Assembly (NCBI GenBank): GCA_963756525.1
Contig: CAVWNR010000001.1
Location: 1,178,001 to 1,242,000 of the forward strand
Length of the DNA stretch: 64,000 nt
Direction: 5' to 3'
DNA from: CAVWNR01 sp963756525
GTDB taxonomy: Bacteria > Actinomycetota > Actinomycetes > Mycobacteriales > Jatrophihabitantaceae
Positions 16,983 to 25,596 of this stretch are shown in pieces. The number at the start of each line of letters is the position of its first letter. The first letter of the stretch is position 1. The notes under the pieces are model-generated. The model made no database searches, was not told the DNA's origin, and saw only the letters and a program-made list of their open reading frames with translations. The translations under genes and the position numbers were made by a program.

Positions 16983-17634
16983 GTGGATCCGGAGGTCGCT
17001 CGGGAAATCGCGGCCGAACTGCACCGGCAGCAGTCGACGCTGGAGATGATCGCCAGCGAGAACTTCGCGCCGGTCGCCGCGATGAGCGCGCAGGGCTCGG
17101 TGCTGACGAACAAGTACGCCGAGGGCTATCCCGGCAGACGGTATTACGGCGGGTGGGAGCACGTCGACGTGATCGAGCGGCTGGCCATCGAGCGGATCAC
17201 CGGCCTGTTCGGTGCCCGGTTCGCCAACGTGCAGCCGCATTCCGGCGCGCAGGCCAACGCGGCCGCGATGGCCGCGCTGCTGCAACCGGGCGACACCATG
17301 TTCGCCGAGCGGATGCACCGCACCCTGGCCGGCGCGGCCATCCTCGCCGAGCGCCTCTGCGGTCCCGAGGTGGCCGCCGCCGGGATAACCGTGCTCACCG
17401 GCGGCACCGACGTGCACCTGGTGGTGGTCGACCTGCGCGCGTCGCAGCTAGACGGTAAGGCCGTTGAGGACCGGCTGCACTCGATCGGGATCACTGTGAA
17501 CCGCAACGCGGTGCCGTTCGACCGCGTCCGCCGGCCCGCTGCCCGAGCGGCTCGTCACAGCGTTGCGAAGCCGGGTCGCTGCCCTCACCGCCCGCCACCC
17601 CCTGTACCCGACCTTGTCCGAGGTGACCGAGTGA
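16983..17634 (+). pseudogene. glyA: Serine hydroxymethyltransferase remnant with internal deletions
   Basis: The first part, DPEVAREIAAELHRQQSTLE, MIASENFAPVAAMSAQGSVL and NKYAEGYPGRRYYGGWEHVD, is the standard SHMT N-terminus. After PGDTMF it jumps directly to AERMHRTLAGAAILAERL, losing about 180 residues including the PLP lysine. After ITVNRNAVPFD there is another loss and a frameshift; the real C-terminus (LVTALRSRVAALTARHPLYP, then TLSEVTE) is read in the next frame and ends at TGA 17632-17634. The stop overlaps the soxB GTG start (GTGA), so a once-complete glyA-soxB operon is preserved. Not functional. The first frame stays open into soxB, which can mislead gene callers into a fusion. Confidence 0.9.
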
Positions 17635-18872
17635 CCACCCACCGCCTGCCGGCGCCGGGCGCCGACCTGCCCGAGCACCCGAGTTTCCTCTGGCGCAACG
17701 CCGACCCGAAGCCGTCCTACGACGTGGTGATCGTTGGCGGCGGCGGACATGGCCTGGCCACCGCCTATTACCTGGCGAAGAACCACGGCATCACCAACGT
17801 CGCGGTGCTGGAGAAGGGCTGGCTGGCCGGCGGCAACATGGCCCGCAACACCACGATCATCCGCTCCAACTACCTGTGGGACGAGAGCTCCGGGATCTAC
17901 GAACACTCCCTCAACCTCTGGGAGGGGCTGGAAGACGATCTCGGGTACCCGATCCTGTTCTCGCAGCGCGGCGTGCTCAACCTGGCGCACAGCCTGCAGG
18001 ACGTCCGCGACTCGGTGCGCCGGGTGAACGCCAACCAGCTCAACGGCGTCGACGCGGAATGGCTCGAGCCGGACGAGGTGGCCAAGATCTGCCCGATCGT
18101 CAACATCTCGCCGCACGTTCGCTACCCGGTGTTCGGGGCGACCTTCCAACCCAGGGCCGGCATCGCCAAACACGACTACGTGGCCTGGGGATTCGCCCGC
18201 CGGGCGAGCGACTACGGCATCGACCTGATCCAGAACTGTGCGGTCACCGGCATTGACGTGGTCGACGGACGGGTCCGCGGAGTGCAGACCACCCGCGGAC
18301 CGATCGCGGCGGGGAAGGTCGCGCTGGCCGCCGCCGGGCACTCCTCGGTGCTTGGCGGCATGGTCGGGTTGCGCCTGCCGGTGCAGTCGCATCCGCTGCA
18401 GGCGCTGGTCTCCGAGCTGCTCGAGCCGGTGCACCCGACGGTGGTGATGTCCAACGCGGTGCACGTCTACGTCTCGCAGGCGCACAAGGGCGAGCTGGTG
18501 ATGGGCGCCGGCGTCGACGCCTACAACGGGTACGGTCAGCGCGGCGCGTTCCACATCATCGAGCGGCAGATGGCCGCCGCCCTCGAGCTGTTCCCGATCT
18601 TCGCGCGGGCACACCTGCTGCGGACCTGGGCGGGGATCGTGGACGTCACCCCCGACGCGTCGCCGATCGTCGGCCTCACTCCGGTCGACGAGCTGTACCT
18701 CAACTGCGGATGGGGCACCGGCGGGTTCAAGGCCACGCCGGGCGTGGGCTGGTGCTTCGCGCACACCATCGCGCACGGCGAGCCGCACCCGTTCACCCGT
18801 CCGTTCACCCTCGACCGGTTCACCACCGGCGCGCTCGTCGACGAACACGGCGCGGCCGCGGTGGCCCACTGA
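17631..18872 (+). CDS. soxB: Heterotetrameric sarcosine oxidase, beta subunit
   Basis: 413 residues. Flavoprotein subunit of the four-subunit sarcosine oxidase, which oxidatively demethylates sarcosine to glycine, transferring the methyl carbon to tetrahydrofolate and making H2O2. The FAD dinucleotide-binding motif VVIVGGGGHGLATAYYLA lies at residues 28-45, followed by LEKGWLAGGNMARNTTIIRS with the conserved GGNxARNTT segment near the covalent flavin site, and a C-terminal GWGTGGFKATPGVG FAD contact. GTG at 17631 is the natural start: it overlaps the old glyA stop and places the FAD motif correctly. soxD follows after 14 bp. Confidence 0.95.
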   Translation: MTTHRLPAPGADLPEHPSFLWRNADPKPSYDVVIVGGGGHGLATAYYLAKNHGITNVAVLEKGWLAGGNMARNTTIIRSNYLWDESSGIYEHSLNLWEGLEDDLGYPILFSQRGVLNLAHSLQDVRDSVRRVNANQLNGVDAEWLEPDEVAKICPIVNISPHVRYPVFGATFQPRAGIAKHDYVAWGFARRASDYGIDLIQNCAVTGIDVVDGRVRGVQTTRGPIAAGKVALAAAGHSSVLGGMVGLRLPVQSHPLQALVSELLEPVHPTVVMSNAVHVYVSQAHKGELVMGAGVDAYNGYGQRGAFHIIERQMAAALELFPIFARAHLLRTWAGIVDVTPDASPIVGLTPVDELYLNCGWGTGGFKATPGVGWCFAHTIAHGEPHPFTRPFTLDRFTTGALVDEHGAAAVAH

Positions 18873-18886
18873 CTTCGGAGCACGAC

Positions 18887-19168
18887 ATGCAGTTGATCCC
18901 CTGCCCCTGGTGCGGTCCCCGCGAGGAGGCCGAGTACCACTACGGCGGGCAGGCGCACGTCGCCTACCCGCACGCGCCCGCCGAGTGCAGCGACGAGCAG
19001 TGGGCGCAGTACCTGTTCTTCCGCGACAACCCGAAGGGCCCGTTCGCCGAGCGGTGGATGCACTCTGCCGGCTGCCGGCGCTGGTTCAACGTCGTCCGCG
19101 ACACAGCGACCCACAAGCTGCTGGCCGTCTACCGCGTCGGCGACCCGCGCCCGGAGGTGGCCTCATGA
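18887..19168 (+). CDS. soxD: Sarcosine oxidase, delta subunit
   Basis: 93 residues, the small zinc-binding subunit of heterotetrameric sarcosine oxidase. It shows CPWCGPREEAEYHYGGQAHV at the N-terminus with the CPxCG zinc knuckle, and HSAGCRRWFNVVRDTATHK with the conserved C-RRWF-RDT motif toward the end. ATG at 18887 has CGGAG upstream. It overlaps soxA by ATGA. Confidence 0.95.
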   Translation: MQLIPCPWCGPREEAEYHYGGQAHVAYPHAPAECSDEQWAQYLFFRDNPKGPFAERWMHSAGCRRWFNVVRDTATHKLLAVYRVGDPRPEVAS

Positions 19169-22008
19169 CCCGCCTGCCCACCGGCGGCCGCATCGACCGC
19201 GGCACCGAGTTGCGCTTCACCTTCGACGGCCGCGACCACGTCGGCCACCCCGGCGACACGCTGGCCTCGGCGCTGCTGGCCGCCGGAGTCCGGCAGGTGG
19301 CCGGCAGCATCAAATACGGCCGCCCCCGCGGCATCGTCGGCGCCGGCGTGGAAGAACCGGCCGCGTTGGTCCAGATCGAAGCACCGTTCCCCGAGCCGAT
19401 GCTGACCGCCACGACCGTCGAGCTCTACGACGGGCTGGTCGCCCGCGGGCTCTCCGGTCAGGGCCGGCTCGCCACCGAGCCGGACCCCGCCCGCTACGAC
19501 TCGGTGCACCTGCACTGCGACGTCCTCGTCGTCGGCGCCGGGCCAGCCGGGCTGACCGCGGCGCTCGCCGCCGCCCGCACCGGCGTGCGGGTGGCGATCG
19601 TCGACGATCAAAGCGAAGCCGGCGGCGCGCTGCTCGGTACCACTGATCAGATCGATGGCAAGGCGGCACTGGATTGGGTGGCCGCCACGGTGCAGGAACT
19701 CTCCGCACTGCCCGGCGTGCGGCTGCTGCAGCGGACCACCGCCTTCGGGTACTACGACGACGGCCTGGTGCTCGCGCTGGAAAAGCGCACCGACCACCTC
19801 GGCGCGGCCGCGCCCACCGGCGCGACCCGGCAACGCGTGTGGCGTATTCGAGCGCGCCAGGTGATCCTCGCGACCGGAGCGCTGGAACGGCCGGTGGTGT
19901 TCGCCGACAACGACCGGCCGGGGATCATGCTCGCCTCCGCCGCGCGGACCTACCTCAATCGATACGCGGTGCTGGCCGGCCGGAAGGTGGTCGTCTTCAC
20001 GACCAACGACAGCGCCTACGCCGCCGCCACCGAACTTGCCGACGACGGCGCCGAGGTCACGATGGTCGACGCCCGTGCCGAGGCACCGCGCCACTGGGCG
20101 GACGAGTGCGCCCGCCGTGGCATCACCGTGCGCACCGGCGCGGTGGTCACCGGCACCAGCGGCAACGGTCGCGTCACCGCCGCGCACGTGGCGTCGTTCG
20201 CCGACGGGGCGTTCGGCACCCGCGAGGGCATCGGCTGCGACCTGCTGCTGATCTCCGGCGGCTGGAACCCGACCGTGCACCTGTACAGCCAGGCCGGGGG
20301 GGCGCTGCGCTACGACCGCGGACTGGCCGCACCGGTGCCCGACGGCGAGGTGGCCGGCGTGCAGGTCGCGGGGGCGGCGAAGGGCAGCTACACCCTGGCC
20401 GGCTGCCTGGCCGACGGGCTCGCCGCGGCGCGGGCAGCGGTGCAGCCGCGCCAGGTCAGCGCGGATACCGTGCCGGGCAGCGCCGAGGCACCGGTCGGGC
20501 TGGCTCCGCTGATGCTCTGGGCCGTCCCCGACCCGGGCGAAGACGGCGCGCCGTGCACCCGGTTCGTCGACGTGCAGCGCGACGCCACCGTCGCCGACAT
20601 CCTGCGCGCCACCGGCGCCGGGCTGACCTCGATCGAGCACGTGAAGCGGTACACCACTATCGGCACCGCGCACGACCAGGGCAAGACCTCGGGGCTGATC
20701 GCGTCCGGGATCGTCGCCGATGCGCTGGGGCTCGACTTGGCGGAGGTCGGGGTCACCACGTTCCGTCCGCCCTACACGTCCGTGTGCTTCGCCGCGCTGG
20801 CCGGCCGCGACCGCGGCGAGATGTTCGACCCGGTGCGGGTGACCGCGATCCACCCGTGGCACGTCGCGCACGGGGCGCAGTTCGAGAACGTCGGGCAGTG
20901 GAAGCGGCCCTGGTTCTACCCCCTCGACGGGGAGGACATGCCCACGGCGGTGCTGCGCGAATGCCGCGCCGCCCGCCAGGGCGTCGCTCTCATGGACGGC
21001 TCCACCCTCGGCAAGATCAATGTGCAGGGTGCGGACGCCGGCGAATTCCTCGACCGCGTCTATACGAACCTGATGAGCACGCTCAAGCCGGGCTTCGCCC
21101 GCTACGGCGTGATGTGCGGCATGGACGGCATGATCATCGATGACGGCACGGTGGCCCGGTTCTCCGACACGGAATTCCTGCTCACCACCACGACCGGCAA
21201 CGCCGCGATGATCTTGGACTGGCTGGAAGAACTCGCTCAGACGGAGTGGCCGCAGCTGCGGGTCAGCATGACCTCGGTCACCGAGCAGTGGGTTACCGTC
21301 CCGTTGGTCGGCCCGCAGTCGCGTCAGGTGCTCGCGGCGGTCGCGCCGGAGCTGGACGTCACCAACGAGGCGTTCGGTTTCATGACCTGGCGGCACGCCA
21401 CGGTCGCCGGGCTGCCGGCCTGGGTGAGCCGGATCAGCTTCTCCGGCGAGCTGGCCTACGAGATCAACGTCAAGGCGTGGTACGGCCTCGCGCTCTGGGA
21501 AGCCCTGATCGCAGTGGGCCGTCCGTACGGCATCACGCCCTACGGCACGGAGACCATGCACGTGCTGCGTGCCGAGAAGGGTTTCCCGATCATCGGGCAG
21601 GACACCGACGGGACGGTGACCCCGCAGGATCTCGGCATGTCGTGGGTGGTGTCGAAGAAGAAGCCGGACTACATCGGCAAGCGTTCGCACGCCCGGCCGG
21701 AGAACCAGCGGCCCGACCGCAAGCAGCTCGTCGGCCTGGTGCCGGTCGACCCGGGCCGGCTGCTCGCGGAGGGTGCCCAGGTCATCGCCGACGCCGGCCG
21801 GCTGCAACCGCCGGTGCCGATGCTGGGGCACGTCACCTCCAGCTACCGCAGCGCCGCGCTGGACCGGACCTTCGCGCTAGCCCTGGTCCGCGGCGGGCGT
21901 GAGCGGATCGGCGAGACCCTCTACGCCTGGCAAGACGGCGAGGTCGTGCCGGTCACGGTGACCGAATCCGTGCTCTACGACAAGGAAGGAGCCCGCCGTG
22001 ACGGCTGA
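19165..22008 (+). CDS. soxA: Sarcosine oxidase, alpha subunit
   Basis: 947 residues, the usual length for the alpha subunit. Order: a ferredoxin-like N-terminal domain (FTFDGRDHVGHPGDTLASAL), a NAD/FAD-type Rossmann fold with VLVVGAGPAGLTAALAAA, a disulfide-reductase-like middle region (ILATGALERPVVFADNDRPG), and a C-terminal GcvT-like tetrahydrofolate domain (about residue 580 onward; PWFYPLDGEDMP, GFMTWRHATVAGLPAWVSRI, YGTETMHVLRAEKG) that binds folate and channels the methylene group. ATG at 19165 overlaps the soxD stop; earlier open sequence in this frame is soxD in shadow. soxG starts inside its last codons. Confidence 0.96.
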   Translation: MTRLPTGGRIDRGTELRFTFDGRDHVGHPGDTLASALLAAGVRQVAGSIKYGRPRGIVGAGVEEPAALVQIEAPFPEPMLTATTVELYDGLVARGLSGQGRLATEPDPARYDSVHLHCDVLVVGAGPAGLTAALAAARTGVRVAIVDDQSEAGGALLGTTDQIDGKAALDWVAATVQELSALPGVRLLQRTTAFGYYDDGLVLALEKRTDHLGAAAPTGATRQRVWRIRARQVILATGALERPVVFADNDRPGIMLASAARTYLNRYAVLAGRKVVVFTTNDSAYAAATELADDGAEVTMVDARAEAPRHWADECARRGITVRTGAVVTGTSGNGRVTAAHVASFADGAFGTREGIGCDLLLISGGWNPTVHLYSQAGGALRYDRGLAAPVPDGEVAGVQVAGAAKGSYTLAGCLADGLAAARAAVQPRQVSADTVPGSAEAPVGLAPLMLWAVPDPGEDGAPCTRFVDVQRDATVADILRATGAGLTSIEHVKRYTTIGTAHDQGKTSGLIASGIVADALGLDLAEVGVTTFRPPYTSVCFAALAGRDRGEMFDPVRVTAIHPWHVAHGAQFENVGQWKRPWFYPLDGEDMPTAVLRECRAARQGVALMDGSTLGKINVQGADAGEFLDRVYTNLMSTLKPGFARYGVMCGMDGMIIDDGTVARFSDTEFLLTTTTGNAAMILDWLEELAQTEWPQLRVSMTSVTEQWVTVPLVGPQSRQVLAAVAPELDVTNEAFGFMTWRHATVAGLPAWVSRISFSGELAYEINVKAWYGLALWEALIAVGRPYGITPYGTETMHVLRAEKGFPIIGQDTDGTVTPQDLGMSWVVSKKKPDYIGKRSHARPENQRPDRKQLVGLVPVDPGRLLAEGAQVIADAGRLQPPVPMLGHVTSSYRSAALDRTFALALVRGGRERIGETLYAWQDGEVVPVTVTESVLYDKEGARRDG

Positions 22009-22570
22009 GCTCGACACCCGGCACAGCCCTCTCGCCGAGCAGGCCGCCGCGTTGGCCGCGCTGCCGATCAGCGCACGCGAACTGCCGTTCCTCACCCAGC
22101 TCAACCTGCGGGTCGACGCGGATGGACCGGCCGCCGCCCCGATCGGCGAGGCGCTGGGTGTCGCGCTCCCGACGGTGCCGTGCACGTCGGCACGCTACGG
22201 CGAGCTGGATCTGCTCTGGCTCGGGCCCGACGAGTGGCTGCTGCTCGCCCCGCCCGGCCAGGAAGAGCCGCTCACCGACCGGCTGCGTCAGGCCATCGGC
22301 GACGCGCCGGCCGCGGTCACCGACGTCTCCGCGCAGCGCACAGCGATCGCGTTGACCGGCCGGGGCGTGCTGGCTCGGGGTTGCGCGATCGACCTGGACC
22401 CGAGCGTGGCTCCGACCGGCACCTGCGTGCAGACCCTGCTCGCGCAGACCGGTGTCATCATCCTGGTCCGCGCCGCGGCAGCGGAGCAGTTCTTGGTGCT
22501 GGTTCGCGCCTCCTTCGCCGAGTACCTCGCGGCCTGGCTCGAGGACGCCTGCACCGAGCTGGACGCATGA
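21998..22570 (+). CDS. soxG: Sarcosine oxidase, gamma subunit
   Basis: 190 residues, the folate-fold gamma subunit (GcvT-like) that completes the alpha-beta-gamma-delta complex. Typical features are REL-PFLTQLNLRVD, GELDLLWLGPDEWLLLAPPG and AAVTDVSAQRTAIALTGRGV. GTG at 21998 lies 11 bp inside soxA with AAGGAAGG upstream. Its TGA stop overlaps the ATG of the truncated sdaA (ATGA), again preserving the ancestral operon order. Confidence 0.94.
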   Translation: MTAELDTRHSPLAEQAAALAALPISARELPFLTQLNLRVDADGPAAAPIGEALGVALPTVPCTSARYGELDLLWLGPDEWLLLAPPGQEEPLTDRLRQAIGDAPAAVTDVSAQRTAIALTGRGVLARGCAIDLDPSVAPTGTCVQTLLAQTGVIILVRAAAAEQFLVLVRASFAEYLAAWLEDACTELDA

Positions 22571-22815
22571 GTATCAGCGTCTTCGACCTGTTCACCGTCG
22601 GGATCGGGCCGTCTTCGTCGCATACGGTCGGCCCGATGCGAGCGGCGGATATGTTCGCCCACGCGCTGAAGGAGGACGGGCTGCTCTACGACGTGGCGGG
22701 CGTGCGCGCCGAGCTGTTCGGCTCGCTGGGCGCCACCGGACACGGGCATGGCAGCGTGAAGGCGGTGGTGCTGGGACTGACCGGCGAGCAGCCCACCGGT
22801 GCTGGCAGTGCCAGG
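22567..22815 (+). pseudogene. sdaA: Truncated L-serine dehydratase
   Basis: Starts with a perfect sdaA N-terminus: MSISVFDLFTVGIGPSSSHT, then VGPMRAADMFAHALKEDGLL and GATGHGHGSVKAVVLGLTGE. After about 80 residues the homology stops at GEQP; the rest of the roughly 450-residue iron-sulfur enzyme is absent. The frame runs on through a repeat element into creatinase-like sequence. Serine dehydratase converts serine to pyruvate and would have completed glycine/serine use downstream of sarcosine oxidase. Not functional. Confidence 0.9.
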
Positions 22816-22895
22816 TGGCCGCACGCGCGTCCTGCTACACCACCGCCGCACCGTGGTCTTCGACTAGCGGGTCCCGGTCACGCCGCCACCATCCC

Positions 22896-22987
22896 GACTT
22901 TGCCCCGCCGTGACACGCTGCGCGGGCCGTCTAGCGTGTCGAGGCGGGGCAAAGTCGCCGTCCAGCGTGTCACCGCGGGGCAAAGAC
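22896..22987. repeat. Three-copy 24-25 bp repeat element, one inverted and two direct
   Basis: Units lie at 22896-22920 (inverted), 22933-22956 and 22964-22987. The shared core on the direct units is AGCGTGTC, two or three variable bases, then GCGGGGCAAAG. The two direct copies are spaced 31 bp; the inverted copy can pair with either to form a hairpin of about 24 bp with two or fewer mismatches. The 11-bp sequence CCGTGGTCTTC occurs on both sides, at 22851-22861 and 23027-23037. The element sits exactly where sdaA is lost and creatinase homology begins, so it looks like a REP-like or miniature mobile element. I did not see another copy in the window. Confidence 0.75.
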
Positions 22988-23027
22988 GCCGGCGTCCGCT
23001 GCTGGCCTCGCAAGCGACGGGGCGCGC

Positions 23028-24121
23028 CGTGGTCTTCACCAGTTACCACAACATCAACTACTACAGCGACTTCCTGTACACCGCGTTCGGCCGCAACTAC
23101 GCGCTCGTGGTGACGCAGGACTCGCACACCACGATCTCGGCCAACATCGACGCCGGCCAGCCGTGGCGGCGCAGCTACGGCGACAACGTCGTCTACACCG
23201 ACTGGCGCCGGGACAACTACGTGCACGCCATCGCCGCGGTGCTCGAGAAGCACCGAGTCACCGCCGGCCGGCTGGGCGTCGAGGACGACCACATCCCGCC
23301 GCTGCTGCGCGCCCAGATCGCCGCGGCACTGCCAACTTCACGCTCGTCGACATCTCCCAGGCGGTGATGCGCGAACGAATGATCAAGTCACCGGAGGAGA
23401 TCGAGCTGATCCGGCACGGCGCACGGATCGCCGACCTGGGCGGCGCGGCGGTCGTCGAGGCCGTCCACGAAGGGGTGCCGGAGTACGAGGTCGCGATCGC
23501 CGGCTGGAACGCGATGATCCGCGAGATCGCCGCGACGTTCCCGCATGCGGAGCTGCGTGATACCTGGGTCTGGTTCCAGTCCGGCATCAACACCGACGGC
23601 GCGCACAACTGGGCCACCAGCCGGCGCGTCCAGCGCGGCGACATCCTGTTCCTGAACTGCTTCCCGATGATCGCCGGCTATTACACGGCCTTGGAGCGCA
23701 CCCTGTTCTACGGCCGGCCGACCGACGAGCACGTGCGGCTGTGGGAGGTCAACGTCAAGGTGCACCGGCGCGGCCTCGAGCTGATCAAGCCGGGTGGGGT
23801 CTGCAAAGACATCGCCGCCGAGCTCAACGAGGTCTATGAAGCCGAGGGCCTGCTGGCCAACCGCACCTTCGGGTACGGACACTCCTTCGGCGTGCTGTGC
23901 CACTACTACGGACGCGAGGCCGGGCTCGAGCTGCGCGAGGACATCGACACCCTGCTGGCTCCCGGCATGGTCGTCTCGATGAGCCGATGATCATGGTCCC
24001 GGAGGGTCAGCCCGGCGCCGGCGGATACCGCGAGCACGACATTCTCGTCGTCGGGGAAAGCGGCGCGGAGAACATCACCAAGTTCCCGTTCGGGCCCGAG
24101 CACAACATTCTGCCGGCCTGA
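23028..24121 (+). pseudogene. Creatinase gene, 5'-truncated and frameshifted twice
   Basis: Creatinase (creatine amidinohydrolase, creatine to sarcosine plus urea; pita-bread fold). Homology starts at VVFTSYHNINYYSDFLYTAF, so about 38 N-terminal codons and the start are missing. A first frameshift near 23330 separates DDHIPPLLRAQIAAALP from NFTLVDISQAVMRERMIKSP. The core, with WFQSGINTDGAHNW, NCFPMIAGYYTALERTLF and FGYGHSFGVLCHYYGREAGL, is well kept. A second one-base shift near 23983 falls inside the VVSM-EPMIM motif that carries a conserved active-site Glu. The C-terminus ends at TGA 24119-24121. It lies directly behind the sdaA fragment and would have fed the sarcosine oxidase. Confidence 0.9.
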
Positions 24122-24213
24122 CCGTACGCCACTGCGGCGCGGCTTGCCCGCGTCGCGGTGTCCCGGTCAGACTCTGCCGCGAGGGGTGGTCTCCGCGTGT
24201 CGGGAGGGGTCGG

Positions 24214-24687
24214 TTGAGCCAGCACATCATCGACGACCGTCACTGGATGGGGCTGGCCATCGAGCAGGCCCGCACCGGCTGGTCCGAGGGTGGCATTCCC
24301 ATCGGCGCGGCGCTCGTATGCGGTGACAACCTCGCCGCGGTGGGGCGTAACCGCCGGGTACAACTGGGCAGTGCAATCCGGCACGGCGAAACCGACTGCC
24401 TGGAGAACGCCGGCCGACTCACTGCCGCCGACTACCGGCGCTGCGTCCTCTACACCACGCTCTCGCCCTGCTTCATGTGCGCCGGCGCGGCCCTGCTCTA
24501 CCGCATCCCGCGCATTGTTGTCGGCGAGAACCGCACGTTCCGGCAGGGCGAAGACTTGCTTCGCGCGCACGGCGTCGTGGTCGACGTCCTCGACCTGGCG
24601 GAGTGCCGCAATCTGATGGAGCGTCTCCTGGCCGAGAAGCCAGACCTGTGGAGTGAGGACATCGGCGAGACCAGCACAGCATCATGA
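24214..24687 (+). CDS. Cytosine deaminase, fungal FCY1-like zinc type
   Basis: 157 residues, CDA-fold nucleobase deaminase very like yeast cytosine deaminase. Zinc and proton-shuttle residues are in RHGETDCLENAGRL (HxE) and TTLSPCFMCAGAALLYRIPR (PCxxC form). The C-terminal KPDLWSEDIGE segment, which caps the active site in the yeast enzyme, is also present. The TTG start at 24214 is supported by GGGAGGGG at 24202-24209. Intact, unlike the adjacent creatinase. Relatives acting on creatinine or other small heterocycles exist, so the true substrate could belong to the creatine pathway. Confidence 0.88.
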   Translation: MSQHIIDDRHWMGLAIEQARTGWSEGGIPIGAALVCGDNLAAVGRNRRVQLGSAIRHGETDCLENAGRLTAADYRRCVLYTTLSPCFMCAGAALLYRIPRIVVGENRTFRQGEDLLRAHGVVVDVLDLAECRNLMERLLAEKPDLWSEDIGETSTAS

Positions 24688-24935
24688 CTCGTCCATCGCT
24701 GACCGGCCGGCATTTACCGGGAGCATCGTGCATGATTGGCCGCCGAGCAGCCGGCTGGCCATCGCCCGCGCGACGATCGAGGCGCTAGCCGCGGGCGCAG
24801 GTGTGATCGGGTCTCGGCTGCCGGTGCTCAGCTAGATCGCGGGGAGGCGCTGCTGGCGTCCGCGGCGTCAGCACAGCTGCCACCGTAGGATTCGACTAAG
24901 ACCCGCCCCGCTGCCGTCCACGTCGGAGTCGCCTG

Positions 24936-25550
24936 ATGGCCGAGGAGTTGGCCGGCTCCGCCGACGTCGGGTGGCTTAGCCGGTCGATCGGGGCGGCGGT
25001 GCGGGCCCGGCGCCTGGAGCGCGGCTGGTCGATGAGGGAAGCGGCAGCGCGCTGCGGGGTGAGCCAGCCGTTTTGGAGCCTGCTGGAACGCGGACGCACC
25101 ACGGCCTCGATCGCAACGCTGTACCGGCTCGCCGGCGCGCTGGACCTGCCGGTAGCCGCGTTGCTGCCGCCGGAACGGCACGCGACGGTGACGGTGGTGC
25201 GCGCGGGCGAAGGCCGGCGCCTCGCCGTCTCGGACGATCGGAGTGCCGCCATCGGGCGGCTGGCGTCCAGTGCGGACGGCGAGCTCACGCTCACCGAGTA
25301 CTGCGTCACCGACGACCAGACACTCGGCGCCTGGTTCCAGACGTCCGGAACCGTCGCCGTCTACGTCATCTCCGGCGAGCTGGACGTCGAGGTGAGCGGT
25401 GAGGGGCACTGGCAGCTCACGGCGGGCGACCTGCTTTTCCAGCCGGGCGCGGTGCCGCGCCGCTGGGCCCGATACGGAACGGAGCCGCTGCGACTGCTCG
25501 TCGTCAACGAGCGCGGCAGCGGTCCGCCCGTTGACCGAGCTGATAAGTAA
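24936..25550 (+). CDS. XRE-family regulator with C-terminal cupin
   Basis: 204 residues. An HTH_XRE domain at residues 20-75 (GAAVRARRLERGWSMREAAA, CGVSQPFWSLLERGRTTASI) is joined to a C-terminal cupin (VAVYVISGELDVEVSGEGHW, LTAGDLLFQPGAVPRRWA), the layout of PuuR/SutR-type regulators that sense small metabolites. The stop codon lies inside an inverted repeat (25541-25559) just before the oxygenase gene, which I take as its operator. Co-directional with the downstream oxygenase. Confidence 0.9.
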   Translation: MAEELAGSADVGWLSRSIGAAVRARRLERGWSMREAAARCGVSQPFWSLLERGRTTASIATLYRLAGALDLPVAALLPPERHATVTVVRAGEGRRLAVSDDRSAAIGRLASSADGELTLTEYCVTDDQTLGAWFQTSGTVAVYVISGELDVEVSGEGHWQLTAGDLLFQPGAVPRRWARYGTEPLRLLVVNERGSGPPVDRADK

Positions 25551-25559
25551 TGCTTATCA
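25541..25559. promoter_or_regulatory. Putative operator of the XRE-cupin regulator
   Basis: TGATAAGTAATGCTTATCA has perfect 7-bp arms (TGATAAG/CTTATCA) around a 5-bp spacer. It overlaps the last codon of the regulator and lies 38-56 bp upstream of the oxygenase ATG, the expected place for promoter control. It is distinctly AT-rich against the local GC background. Confidence 0.65.
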
Positions 25560-25596
25560 TCGGTCTGGCACACCGTCCGCGCACTAGGAGGCTGGG

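Noticed and set aside
17448..18869. 473-codon minus-strand frame
   Set aside because: Shadow of soxB.
16983..18872. Apparent 629-residue SHMT-sarcosine oxidase fusion
   Set aside because: The N-terminal part is a deleted glyA remnant that happens to stay in frame; soxB has its own GTG start at 17631, overlapping the true glyA stop.
19129..21831. 900-codon open frame on the minus strand
   Set aside because: Antisense shadow of soxA; very GC-rich third positions keep the opposite frame open. No domain and no ribosome binding site.
22896..22987. CRISPR array
   Set aside because: Three repeat-like units exist, but one is inverted and spacers are only about 7-12 bp; there are no cas genes.
22180..23367. 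Apparent 395-residue protein joining sdaA and creatinase parts
   Set aside because: Composite of a soxG shadow, the sdaA fragment, the repeat element and the first creatinase segment; not a natural fusion.
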